From an uncultured Bacteroidales bacterium (lineage in GTDB: Bacteria; Bacteroidota; Bacteroidia; Bacteroidales; Bacteroidaceae): a DNA stretch of 64,000 nt. The stretch spans positions 124,001 through 188,000 of the forward strand of contig CADCBH010000004.1 in the NCBI GenBank assembly GCA_902799655.1, written 5' to 3'. The number at the start of each line of letters is the position of its first letter. The stretch's first letter is position 1. The translations under genes were made by a program, and so were the position numbers. Below are positions 44,858-52,358 of the stretch, piece after piece. Under the pieces are notes generated by a model that was not told the origin of the DNA, made no database searches, and was given only the letters and a program-made list of their open reading frames with translations.

Positions 44858-44890
44858 TTCAGTAAACAACAACGATAACAGATTACCACA

Positions 44891-45214
44891 ATGGAAGAAA
44901 AAGATTTCCTACTGGACATCGTCTATAAGAACAAGACTGTCAAATTCCGCGTCGTCAATCCCAGCGCACCGCTGGAGACGCTGATGACCAATCTGCGCCA
45001 CGCTATCGGCAACGACGGAAAGCTCATCTTCGACTTTCCATCGATTGATGCCACGGGAGCACCCCTCGACTACTTCTTTGGCAAGGAGGACCCACTGGTG
45101 CACGAGATCAGAGTGTTGAGACCACGCATCGGACATACCGACCAGACACTGGCCGACTATCAGGTGAACAATGGCGACATGGTCTATCTGATACCCGATC
45201 CGTTCCCAGGTTGA
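44891..45214 (+). CDS. Ubiquitin-like protein of the T6SS operon
   Basis: 107 residues. The beta-grasp pattern is visible: first strands FLLDIVYKNKTVKFRVV, a helix PLETLMTNLRHAIG, and near the end DQTLADYQVNNGDMVYLI. That end parallels ubiquitin's RTLSDYNIQKESTLHLVL in the same place. The protein ends PDPFPG, so the C-terminal residue is a single exposed glycine and no proteolytic maturation would be needed. An insertion of ~20 residues (SIDATGAPLDYFFGKEDP) sits before strand 4. The gene lies 33 bases after tssF and 16 before the E2-like gene. Proposed role: modifier activated by the E1-like and passed to the E2-like protein. Confidence 0.82.
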   Translation: MEEKDFLLDIVYKNKTVKFRVVNPSAPLETLMTNLRHAIGNDGKLIFDFPSIDATGAPLDYFFGKEDPLVHEIRVLRPRIGHTDQTLADYQVNNGDMVYLIPDPFPG

Positions 45215-45230
45215 TAAACCAATATGGATC

Positions 45231-45818
45231 ATGATGGAGAGTAGTCAATACGAAGCCAGCAAGCTCAGTGGTCGCAACAGACGGCTGCTTTATGAGTGGC
45301 AGAAGTTGGAGGAGGGTCTCAAAGGCCGCCCCGACATCAACTGGCGCGTAGAGCGTACCAATGCCGACGGTCTGCCCGTCAGCTACCGCATCGACTACTA
45401 CCAGCGTAGCATCTGCGGCGTTACCGACGTAGCACATCTCAACGAGGAAGGCGTGACCAACAAACCGCTCTATGCCGACCATTTCGTGATGATGCTCGAC
45501 CTGCCCGCCAAATACCCCTGCGTGGACGGAGCGCCTGTGCTACACTTCCTCACCGCTGATAACGGCGAGGAGATGCCCCACCCCTGGCACCCCAACATCC
45601 GATACTTCGGAGCCTTTGCAGGCAGGGTATGCATCAATATGGTCGACACCTATACCGACCTGCTGTGGGGCGTCAGGCGCGTAGCAGCTTACCTGCGCTA
45701 CGACACCTATCACGCCACACTGGAGGCGCCCTTCCCCGAGGACTTGCAGGTAGCCGCCTGGGTACGCCAGCAGGGGGAACCCAATGGATGGGTGAGAGTT
45801 GAACGAATAGAAAATTGA
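45231..45818 (+). CDS. E2-like (UBC-fold) conjugating enzyme of the T6SS operon
   Basis: 195 residues. The UBC fold is marked by FVMMLDLPAKYPCVDGAPVL, corresponding to the strand-rich core and YPxxPP of E2s, then HPWHPNIRYFGAFAGRVCIN. In that segment His120-Pro121-Asn122 is the E2 HPN motif and Cys134 the catalytic cysteine, 12 residues after the Asn. A C-terminal helix follows (LLWGVRRVAAYLRYDTYH). The N-terminal ~70 residues are specific to this protein. A second ATG one codon later (45234) is an equally good start. Having both HPN and Cys makes an active E2 much more likely than a degenerate RWD or UEV domain. Confidence 0.88.
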   Translation: MMESSQYEASKLSGRNRRLLYEWQKLEEGLKGRPDINWRVERTNADGLPVSYRIDYYQRSICGVTDVAHLNEEGVTNKPLYADHFVMMLDLPAKYPCVDGAPVLHFLTADNGEEMPHPWHPNIRYFGAFAGRVCINMVDTYTDLLWGVRRVAAYLRYDTYHATLEAPFPEDLQVAAWVRQQGEPNGWVRVERIEN

Positions 45819-45828
45819 TATAGTATAT

Positions 45829-47013
45829 ATGAAGAAAAAACATACAACGAGAAGCATCCGATGGATGAGGAGTCTGATGGTGGCTTGTCTGCTGATGGGC
45901 GCTACGATGGCCAAGGCACAGGTGGTCAAAGCCATTACCGTCGCCCAAGACTCAGCCTATACCGACCATCTGGCTCTCCAGAAAGACAACACCGATAAAG
46001 ACCTGATGGTCAAGTTCGTGTTCGATGAAGGGAAGAACACCCTGACGGTAAGCCTCGTCTCTTACCGCATGTTATTCGTTTTCTGGAACGACACACGCTA
46101 CAGACAGGCCATCAAGCGTCGCTGGATACGTACCGACGACCTGCCCTACGTTGTAACGTCGAACCCCACTGACCGCTTCCGACTGACCAAGGAGTGCCGT
46201 AATGCACTGCCTAAGCCCTACAAGGACTACATCTTCAAGAAGTGGATCTCGGTTGATGGTCTGCAGCCTGCCGAACAGGAGCTGAAGATGGTCAACGACT
46301 ATATCGAGCAGACGTTCGACATCCAGGGCAAGCGCACCGAGGTGAAGGTCGAGCTGCACGACTTGTTCCTGATGGATCTCGTCAAGGAGAAAGGTGTCAA
46401 GCGCGGCTACGACATCAGTTTCGGACAAGACCTCAAAACTACGTATAACGTCACGATACAGCGCAATCCCTGCTTCGGCTTGGACGATGAAATCAAATCA
46501 TCCCAAAACGCCCTGACAGCCCTGAAGAAGCAATTTAGCAACTTCAAGAAGCGCTATGGCAAGGGGACGGTATCGTCACAAGAGGGTCTGAAGGCTTTCC
46601 AGGAAATCAAGGCCACGATGACCGCCCAGTATCCGAAGAATACCGATTACAGCCCATGTCCCGACATCCAGAGTGCCCGCGACCAGTATAACCTCTATGT
46701 CGATTCCATCGCAGCCATCAAGGTACAAGTCAATGAAGCCGGTGGCGGTTTGGAGCTACTGGGCGGCAGCAAGGGCAGAGCACTCGACACCAAGACCATT
46801 CTGGCTAATGCCCGCCATCTGGATAAGATGACCTCACGTTGGCTCATCAGCAAAGACGAGTTGGAGCGCGAGGACTTGTCTCACCAGTGTGAGTCGCTTA
46901 TCAAGGACACCCAGGTATTAATCAATGCCGGCAATCCCCAGAGCAGTGAGGACCAGAATGCCGTCAAAATATTCCGACAAGCCGAGAAATACTTTAAGAA
47001 TTCATGCAAGTAA
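45829..47013 (+). CDS. Secreted T6SS-operon protein, unknown family
   Basis: 394 residues with a signal peptide (basic start, hydrophobic core LMVACLLMGATMAKA, cleavage before Q31). The mature protein is soluble and probably periplasmic, with a strand-rich N-terminal half (MVKFVFDEGKNTLTVSLVSY, then RMLFVFWNDTRYRQ) and a helical C-terminal half from ~215 (LTALKKQFSNFKKRYGK). I do not recognise the family. Its place between the E2-like gene and two membrane proteins makes it a candidate periplasmic part of the T6SS membrane complex, possibly filling a TssO/P/Q/R-type role. Its stop overlaps the next start by 10 bases. Confidence 0.6.
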   Translation: MKKKHTTRSIRWMRSLMVACLLMGATMAKAQVVKAITVAQDSAYTDHLALQKDNTDKDLMVKFVFDEGKNTLTVSLVSYRMLFVFWNDTRYRQAIKRRWIRTDDLPYVVTSNPTDRFRLTKECRNALPKPYKDYIFKKWISVDGLQPAEQELKMVNDYIEQTFDIQGKRTEVKVELHDLFLMDLVKEKGVKRGYDISFGQDLKTTYNVTIQRNPCFGLDDEIKSSQNALTALKKQFSNFKKRYGKGTVSSQEGLKAFQEIKATMTAQYPKNTDYSPCPDIQSARDQYNLYVDSIAAIKVQVNEAGGGLELLGGSKGRALDTKTILANARHLDKMTSRWLISKDELEREDLSHQCESLIKDTQVLINAGNPQSSEDQNAVKIFRQAEKYFKNSCK

Positions 47014-47870
47014 TCAGACATATACTGTTGTTAGGAGCGCTCTCCCTCTTCCCGCTCTGCAGTGTGGCTCAGAATCTCGAGTCAGACTCACTCAACGTGG
47101 AGATAGAGAGCCGCATGATGCAGTATGCCGACGACCTCAACCAACTGGCCGTCATCTGTAACATGAACTTCACGTTCTCCAATTCGTCACCGCTCTCCAC
47201 ATCGTATGTCAATGTGCTCAACAGCAAGATGAAGATGGTGCAGGAAAGCTACAACGCCATAGACATGCGCTGGAACACCTTCACACAGGCCATGCAGGCT
47301 GACATTGCCGACAGCGAGAATCTGATGGAGCTCATGACACAGGTGCAACAGCTGAAGCAAATGGTGGCCGACACGCTGGCGTCGAAGAAACAGAAGGTTG
47401 ACGCACTCGGAGACTTTGCACATGCCGAGGAGCTCCTCCTCAATCAGGACAGCACCTACAAGCGACTGTATAAGACAGCCTTCGAGTTGTCGCTTGTCTC
47501 CAAGCTCGCCCCCCGACTGGAGAAGGTCAAGGCCAAGGAGCAGGTCATCTTCGCCAACCTGCAGAGCAGCTACGAGAAGGCCAAGGCTGCTACGGCCCTT
47601 ATGCCACAGCTGTCGTCACACATGGAAATCATTGAAGAGAAGTTCACCAACCTCAAGGCCATCTCCGAGAAGATACAGGCCATGGAGTACAAGCCGCTGT
47701 TCATTCGCCTCAAGGACTACCTGATAGGCTTTGCCTGCGTAGCCATCCTCCTGATGTTCGTCAACATGCTGTGGGCTAAACTTCAGGCACTGAAGAAGGC
47801 CCGCCAGTCGGCTAAACAGTATCAGGATATGATGCACAACAATGGCGGACAACAATATCCGACAATATAA
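47004..47870 (+). CDS. Membrane-anchored periplasmic coiled-coil protein of the T6SS operon
   Basis: 288 residues. Signal peptide (MQVIRHILLLGALSLFPLCS, cleavage after VAQ), a long mostly helical periplasmic region (~30-235; VQQLKQMVADTLASKKQKVD and similar) and one membrane segment near 238-258 (YLIGFACVAILLMFVNMLWA), then a short basic/polar C-terminal tail, expected in the cytoplasm. This gives a single-pass inner-membrane protein spanning the periplasm. Family not recognised. It resembles in layout an envelope-spanning subunit of a secretion machine. Confidence 0.6.
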   Translation: MQVIRHILLLGALSLFPLCSVAQNLESDSLNVEIESRMMQYADDLNQLAVICNMNFTFSNSSPLSTSYVNVLNSKMKMVQESYNAIDMRWNTFTQAMQADIADSENLMELMTQVQQLKQMVADTLASKKQKVDALGDFAHAEELLLNQDSTYKRLYKTAFELSLVSKLAPRLEKVKAKEQVIFANLQSSYEKAKAATALMPQLSSHMEIIEEKFTNLKAISEKIQAMEYKPLFIRLKDYLIGFACVAILLMFVNMLWAKLQALKKARQSAKQYQDMMHNNGGQQYPTI

Positions 47871-47906
47871 TCACGAGACATCTACATATATAATATAAGG
47901 ACACCA

Positions 47907-50219
47907 ATGGTACGAAAGATGATACACAGATACCTGCTGACAGCTCTTGCCGCACTCTGCCTAACGGGGTGCGACCAGATCACAGCCAATATGGACGGCG
48001 TTGACGACTACGACCAACTCTTGGAGGAGGTCAAGCCGAAGAAGAAGGACGCCCTCACCGTCAATAGTGTCAAGTTCTCGCCTGACCACAAGACCTTCAC
48101 AGTAACGACGAGCCTGAACAGGAGCATCGGCTACAACGAGCTGCAAGACAGCACGGAGATCAGGTCTGAGGTGAAGGAGACCTACGACGGCATCCCTGAG
48201 AGCGTGCTGACGCGCCCACGACTCATCAAGATAGAGAATGTGATGTCAGAGATGATCAATTCGCACAAGATCATGCTCTTGGCGCTGGTCGACCTGACAT
48301 TGCCCCAAAGCGACATCAACCATATTCGTGAGCACATCCTTGAGATGAGCACCGTCTTCAAGCACAACAACCTGTTCCTCGCTTTCATGCATGGCAAGAC
48401 TGTCAGCGAAACCATGCCTGCTACCGACTACATCATGGACAACTACTTCGTGAAGGGAGCAGAGGACTATGTCTATCTCTACCGCGCCATCCTCGAGAAG
48501 AAGACAGAGATTGTCAACAGGTTAGGACCGTGGGCCAATGGTCGCCAGTGGGTGATGATCACTTTCTCCAACGACAAGATATACAATACAGAGACTGACG
48601 AGCCCATCGACCCCGACCACTACCAATTCGAGGAGGAACTGATCAAGAACGACTCCGTCAACAACGACACGTTTACGGCATTCTACTCCAGCATCCGACG
48701 CGGCGACCCCTCCGACGACATCCAGGATATGGGCGTCATCCGCCTTTTCTGTGAGAAGAGCGGTGGTGAGATGATTAAGAGCTACAACCTCATCTATTTC
48801 GAGGACCAGCTGTTCAAGGCGTTCAAACTGCCTGCCACAGACTACCGCTTCACCTTCGAGAACCCCGATGGTAAGGTCTATCGTGGCGGAGTACACATGC
48901 TGACGACCAATTTCTATAGCGCAGAAAACGACACCCTCATATCCTCCTTCTCAACGACTATTACTGAGGGCAACCCCTATAACCCCATCATCGTCAACGG
49001 ACAGAGTCTGTTACAGGTCATTCCGCAGGGTATCCTGCTGGGCTTCGCCATCCTGCTGCTGGTCTATTTCATCATCCAGATGGTCATACCGCATATCAGC
49101 TATCGCATCTTCCTTAAGAAGTACGTGATGCGCTATACGGGCAACAGCATGAGTGTGCGCAACCACATGGTCCATGAGTCGTGCTACCTCTGCAAGGCGC
49201 CCTTTGTCATGGGCGAAGAGATTGTGGTGAAGTGCGAGCATACCATGCACAAGAAATGCTGGGACGAGAACGACTACCATTGTCCTGAATACAGCGACCG
49301 CTGCAAGCATGGTCACCACTATTACAACAGGGAATTCCTCTTCGACCACCGCAACGCCCCATTCTATCTTAACTGGATGTTGATGGCTGTCATCGCCGCC
49401 ACTGTCGCTTGGACGCTGTTCACCATCATCGCACCCCATACCCGGCATGTATTGCCCTATTTCGGACAGAATATCGCCTTCTTCCTGACAGTGGGTATCT
49501 CGATCATGGCCATACGCGCAGGACATATCTTAAACAAGGTTATCGAAATCATCCTGCGCTCCGCTGTGGCAGCCATACTCAGCTATTTCATCTTCCGACT
49601 GTTCGACTACGTTGATGCCCTCTTCCCCATCCCAGGCATGGCATTCATCATCGACTGGATTCCGTGGACAGCATCAGGCTTCATCATCGCCTTGTGCGCC
49701 ACCCTCCGCACCAATATCCATCTGCGCAAGTCGCTCATCATCATCAGCGTCATCATCGGATTCCTCTCACTCTATGTATGGACCCTGCTCTATGTCGAGA
49801 TCAGGATGGACTACCGCGTACTCATCCTCTTCAGCTTTATCATCTATGCGATGATGCTGACCGCCTGTATCGCCAACATCGCTCCACGCTCACAGCGCTA
49901 CTTCCTCAAGGTTGAGGGTGCCGTGAAGACGATGGATGTTGCCCTGTACAAGTGGTTCCGCAGCAATCCCACAATGAGGGTCACCATTGGTAAGTCAGTA
50001 GAGTGCAGCCTGCAGCTGTCGTGGGACATCAGCAGCGAACTCGCCCCCATCCAGGCAGAGATCACCATGGTGAACGAAAGGCTGTGCCTCAAGGCACTCG
50101 AGCCTGGCGTCTTCCTCAATGGAGAGCCCGCCCACCTCGACAAGGAGATCTGGTTGCGCCACGGCATGTCCTTCAACATCGGCAAGACGACCTTCACATA
50201 CATTGAGAAAGACATTTAG
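47907..50219 (+). CDS. Membrane protein with vWA-like, RING-H2-type and FHA-like domains
   Basis: 770 residues. N-terminal signal with a lipobox-like LTGC (Cys22), then a periplasmic region (~25-365) with a vWA-like core (KIMLLALVDLTLPQSDINHI). One membrane segment lies at ~372-392. Then a zinc finger with spacing C426-x2-C429-x13-C443-x-H445-x2-H448-x2-C451-x7-C459-x6-C466, the RING-H2 order, including the CPxx step after the seventh ligand. Six more membrane segments follow (~489-657), then an FHA-like domain (~665-770; VTIGKSVECSLQLSWD, GVFLNGEPAHL). Predicted topology puts RING and FHA in the cytoplasm. Candidate E3 ligase for the E1/Ub/E2 set and candidate T6SS membrane-complex subunit. 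FHA's usual conserved His appears replaced by Gln716. Confidence 0.75.
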   Translation: MVRKMIHRYLLTALAALCLTGCDQITANMDGVDDYDQLLEEVKPKKKDALTVNSVKFSPDHKTFTVTTSLNRSIGYNELQDSTEIRSEVKETYDGIPESVLTRPRLIKIENVMSEMINSHKIMLLALVDLTLPQSDINHIREHILEMSTVFKHNNLFLAFMHGKTVSETMPATDYIMDNYFVKGAEDYVYLYRAILEKKTEIVNRLGPWANGRQWVMITFSNDKIYNTETDEPIDPDHYQFEEELIKNDSVNNDTFTAFYSSIRRGDPSDDIQDMGVIRLFCEKSGGEMIKSYNLIYFEDQLFKAFKLPATDYRFTFENPDGKVYRGGVHMLTTNFYSAENDTLISSFSTTITEGNPYNPIIVNGQSLLQVIPQGILLGFAILLLVYFIIQMVIPHISYRIFLKKYVMRYTGNSMSVRNHMVHESCYLCKAPFVMGEEIVVKCEHTMHKKCWDENDYHCPEYSDRCKHGHHYYNREFLFDHRNAPFYLNWMLMAVIAATVAWTLFTIIAPHTRHVLPYFGQNIAFFLTVGISIMAIRAGHILNKVIEIILRSAVAAILSYFIFRLFDYVDALFPIPGMAFIIDWIPWTASGFIIALCATLRTNIHLRKSLIIISVIIGFLSLYVWTLLYVEIRMDYRVLILFSFIIYAMMLTACIANIAPRSQRYFLKVEGAVKTMDVALYKWFRSNPTMRVTIGKSVECSLQLSWDISSELAPIQAEITMVNERLCLKALEPGVFLNGEPAHLDKEIWLRHGMSFNIGKTTFTYIEKDI

Positions 50220-50228
50220 GACAAGCAG

Positions 50229-50252
50229 ACAGGAGCCTTGAGAGGCTCCTGT
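50229..50252 (+). terminator. Terminator of the plus-strand T6SS operon
   Basis: 10-bp perfect stem ACAGGAGCCT/AGGCTCCTGT with a 4-base loop, starting 10 bases after the stop codon of the last operon gene. The tail is ATTGCTTTAAT, only moderately T-rich. Confidence 0.7.
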
Positions 50253-50279
50253 ATTGCTTTAATGATGTCATCTTGCTGT

Positions 50280-50557
50280 TGACAGTTGACAGATGACAGT
50301 TAAAAAATAAGGCGGTTATAGACTGCTAAGGTAGAAGTAGATGTAAATATTTTTATTATATAATTATATATATACTATTAATAATTATATTAATATATAA
50401 TAATATATATAATAAATAATATAATTAAATATATAATAATAATTCAATATATTATAAATAATAATAGAATAATAGAATCATGCTTAGTCAAGCTAAGATA
50501 AGCAAAAAGATGAGGGTGATTGGGCATTGTTTTTTAACTGTCATCTGTCAACTGTCA
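50280..50557. repeat. 278-bp element: 28-bp perfect inverted repeats around an A/T-only core
   Basis: The left arm (50280-50307) begins TGACAGTTGACAGATGACAG and ends in six A. The right arm (50530-50557) is its exact reverse complement. Each arm holds three 7-bp units of TGACAGW. Between them, about 50344-50478 is almost free of G and C, followed by a small hairpin (CTTAG/CTAAG near 50483). No open reading frame of note. It looks like a MITE or an intergenic repeat unit. It fills most of the 555-base gap between the T6SS operon and the next gene. Confidence 0.8.
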
Positions 50558-50575
50558 TAACTGTAAGTATTTTGC

Positions 50576-50640
50576 TGCGAAATAACATAACCTTATGCAG
50601 AAATAACATGCCGTTGTTACGCAATAATGTAGGGTTATTA
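50576..50640. repeat. Three imperfect repeats at exact 21-bp period
   Basis: The word AATAA recurs at 50581, 50602 and 50623, each within a related ~20-base unit (first two TGCGAAATAACAT and TGCAGAAATAACAT, third diverged). Each unit has a weak inverted repeat (for example CATAA/TTATG at 50587-50598). The layout, three units two helical turns apart, resembles the array at 9943-9999, though the sequence differs. Confidence 0.55.
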
Positions 50641-50774
50641 CATGCCCGCAGGACCTCTCTATTTTTTTCTACGAATTCGAAGGAAGCGAAAAGGAGAAGA
50701 GACTGACAGCATCAATAAATGATGGCGGCCAGTCTCTTCGTCGTTATATGGACTCGAAGTCGATATCAGCAGAC

Positions 50775-52199
50775 TTAGGGTACGTATACGGGGCGGATGG
50801 TCATGCCGGTACTACGGTCAATATTATTACTATGAATTGCCTCAGCGGAACCGAAAGCAAAGCAATAGCCAGCAGTTGTAGTTGATGAAAGCGTTGACAG
50901 CCAATAATTACCAAATGTATTTTGATCAGTAGCCGTACCAGCAGTTGTCGAAGATATTTTCTTACCCGATGCAGGAAGGAATATCTTATTGGAGGTATAT
51001 CCTTCCTTTTTGCTTGTAATCAAATAGCCAGCAATGCCAGTATTCTGGTAATTGCTTTCCCATACACATGTGGTATTAGAACCATTAATCAGCTCATCAA
51101 ATTCTGTCTTGGTTGGAATATGCCAAGCAGTGCCTCTGCTATTCGTAGCTGCATCGTCAGAAGCTTCGAGGTTTACATCAGCATTAGTATATTTCGTATA
51201 TGCAGAACCGCTATAATAGGGAGTCTCTGCTTGAGTAAAGGTATAGGTATCAGTCGTGCTATGACCAGTAGTACCTGCCCAGTAATAGAAATCACCATAC
51301 CCAGTTTCTGTAGTAGCACCGAGGTTTGTTTTGGCCCACTTGGTACCACTGGGAAGACCCAAGTCAACATACTCGTGATTGACGTCGATAGTCTTGCTTA
51401 TATTATACACCCTAGCTATCAGAGTTGTTGTGCCGCCAAAGGGTATACCATATTGATTCTTAACCATGACCGAAGCACTGCTCAGCGTCTGAGTGGCAAC
51501 AGGAGCAACAAATTTCAACACGACATCATCGCCACTCGTTTCTGAAGTAACACTACCAGTACCGCCACCTACGCCAGCAACAGATACTGTGCAAGGAGTA
51601 CCCGATGCTGTTCCTGACACCTTAATGGTAAAATTCAGGAAAGCGGTATGCTGATTGAGCTCAAACGAATGGGCACCAAAAGTGCTTGAACCCGTGAGAT
51701 AGCTATACTTCTTGACAGCCTCATTGACGGCACTTGATGGGCCATCGGCTACACAAATTGCTGTACTATAGTCGATGCCTGTAACTTTGCCATCACTAAT
51801 CTGCACGCCTACATTTGAAGTGCCTACCAATGTTGCACTCAAGTTCGTAGCATCTGTGGGATCAGAACCTGTATAGGTCAGAGTTCCCTCGAACGTCGCA
51901 TGATTTGTGCCTGCTCCACTTTTTAATTCCAGAGTACCCTTCAAGTCTGAATAACCTGCATCTGAAGACGATATATAGAGTTTGTCGCCTGTAGCGAAAT
52001 AGATATCCTTGTTATTGTCAGCCACAGTAGCACGTGTAGCATCACCTACAGTAGCCGTATAGAAGATGGTTTTAACCTCGGGTTGGGGCTCGGGCTTCGG
52101 ATCTGCATTAGAGTCGTCGCTACTGCATGCTGTCAGCATCATAGTGGCGCACATCATGGGCAACCACAGTCTTATCTGTTTCATTATACTTGTTTTCAT
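50775..52199 (-). CDS. Surface lipoprotein: fimbrillin-like N-terminus, Fib_succ_major-type C-terminus
   Basis: 474 residues. Lipoprotein signal ending LTACSS (Cys near 25). An internal Met at residue 6 is also a possible start. Residues ~40-270 are Thr/Ser-rich strands in the fimbrillin-like style (TATVGDATRATV, GDKLYISSSD, TFEGTLTYTG). Residues ~278-474 form a module very common in Prevotella: YVDLGLPSGTKWAKTNLGA, FYYWAG, WHIPTKTEFDELI, NYWLSTLSS and TGMTIRPVYV. It is probably exposed on the cell surface; ligand unknown. A 7-bp-arm palindrome (52198-52213) lies at its start codon and may affect translation. Confidence 0.75.
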   Translation of the reverse strand: MKTSIMKQIRLWLPMMCATMMLTACSSDDSNADPKPEPQPEVKTIFYTATVGDATRATVADNNKDIYFATGDKLYISSSDAGYSDLKGTLELKSGAGTNHATFEGTLTYTGSDPTDATNLSATLVGTSNVGVQISDGKVTGIDYSTAICVADGPSSAVNEAVKKYSYLTGSSTFGAHSFELNQHTAFLNFTIKVSGTASGTPCTVSVAGVGGGTGSVTSETSGDDVVLKFVAPVATQTLSSASVMVKNQYGIPFGGTTTLIARVYNISKTIDVNHEYVDLGLPSGTKWAKTNLGATTETGYGDFYYWAGTTGHSTTDTYTFTQAETPYYSGSAYTKYTNADVNLEASDDAATNSRGTAWHIPTKTEFDELINGSNTTCVWESNYQNTGIAGYLITSKKEGYTSNKIFLPASGKKISSTTAGTATDQNTFGNYWLSTLSSTTTAGYCFAFGSAEAIHSNNIDRSTGMTIRPVYVP

Positions 52200-52264
52200 A
52201 TTGCTTGCAATATTAACTAATCCAAATCCGTTGGACCTTCCATCGCATTTATAATTCCACTAGC

Positions 52265-52281
52265 GCTTGTTTCTAACAAGC
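52265..52281 (-). terminator. Weak hairpin after the M16 peptidase gene
   Basis: 7-bp stem GCTTGTT/AACAAGC with a 3-base loop, 78 bases past the M16 stop. No T-run follows, so a terminator role is doubtful. Otherwise the 52200-52358 gap shows nothing clear. Confidence 0.3.
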
Positions 52282-52358
52282 AACCCTGCTGTCTCATCTT
52301 GATGATGGACAGCTTAGGTGGTTGGTATTCTTTTCTTTTCATCATCGTAGAGCGCATT

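Noticed and set aside
39555..50219. CBASS or Bil-type anti-phage operon
   Set aside because: There is no cyclase (CD-NTase), effector nuclease or JAB protease. The E1, Ub and E2 genes are interleaved with tssG-like, tssK, tssE and tssF instead.
50308..50529. Replication origin or AT-rich plasmid origin
   Set aside because: The A/T core lacks DnaA-box clusters or iterons that I can see, and neighbouring genes are not replication genes.
50775..52199. Target protein of a diversity-generating retroelement
   Set aside because: The C-terminal module looks like variable-protein folds, but I see no reverse transcriptase gene, template repeat or variable repeat in the window.
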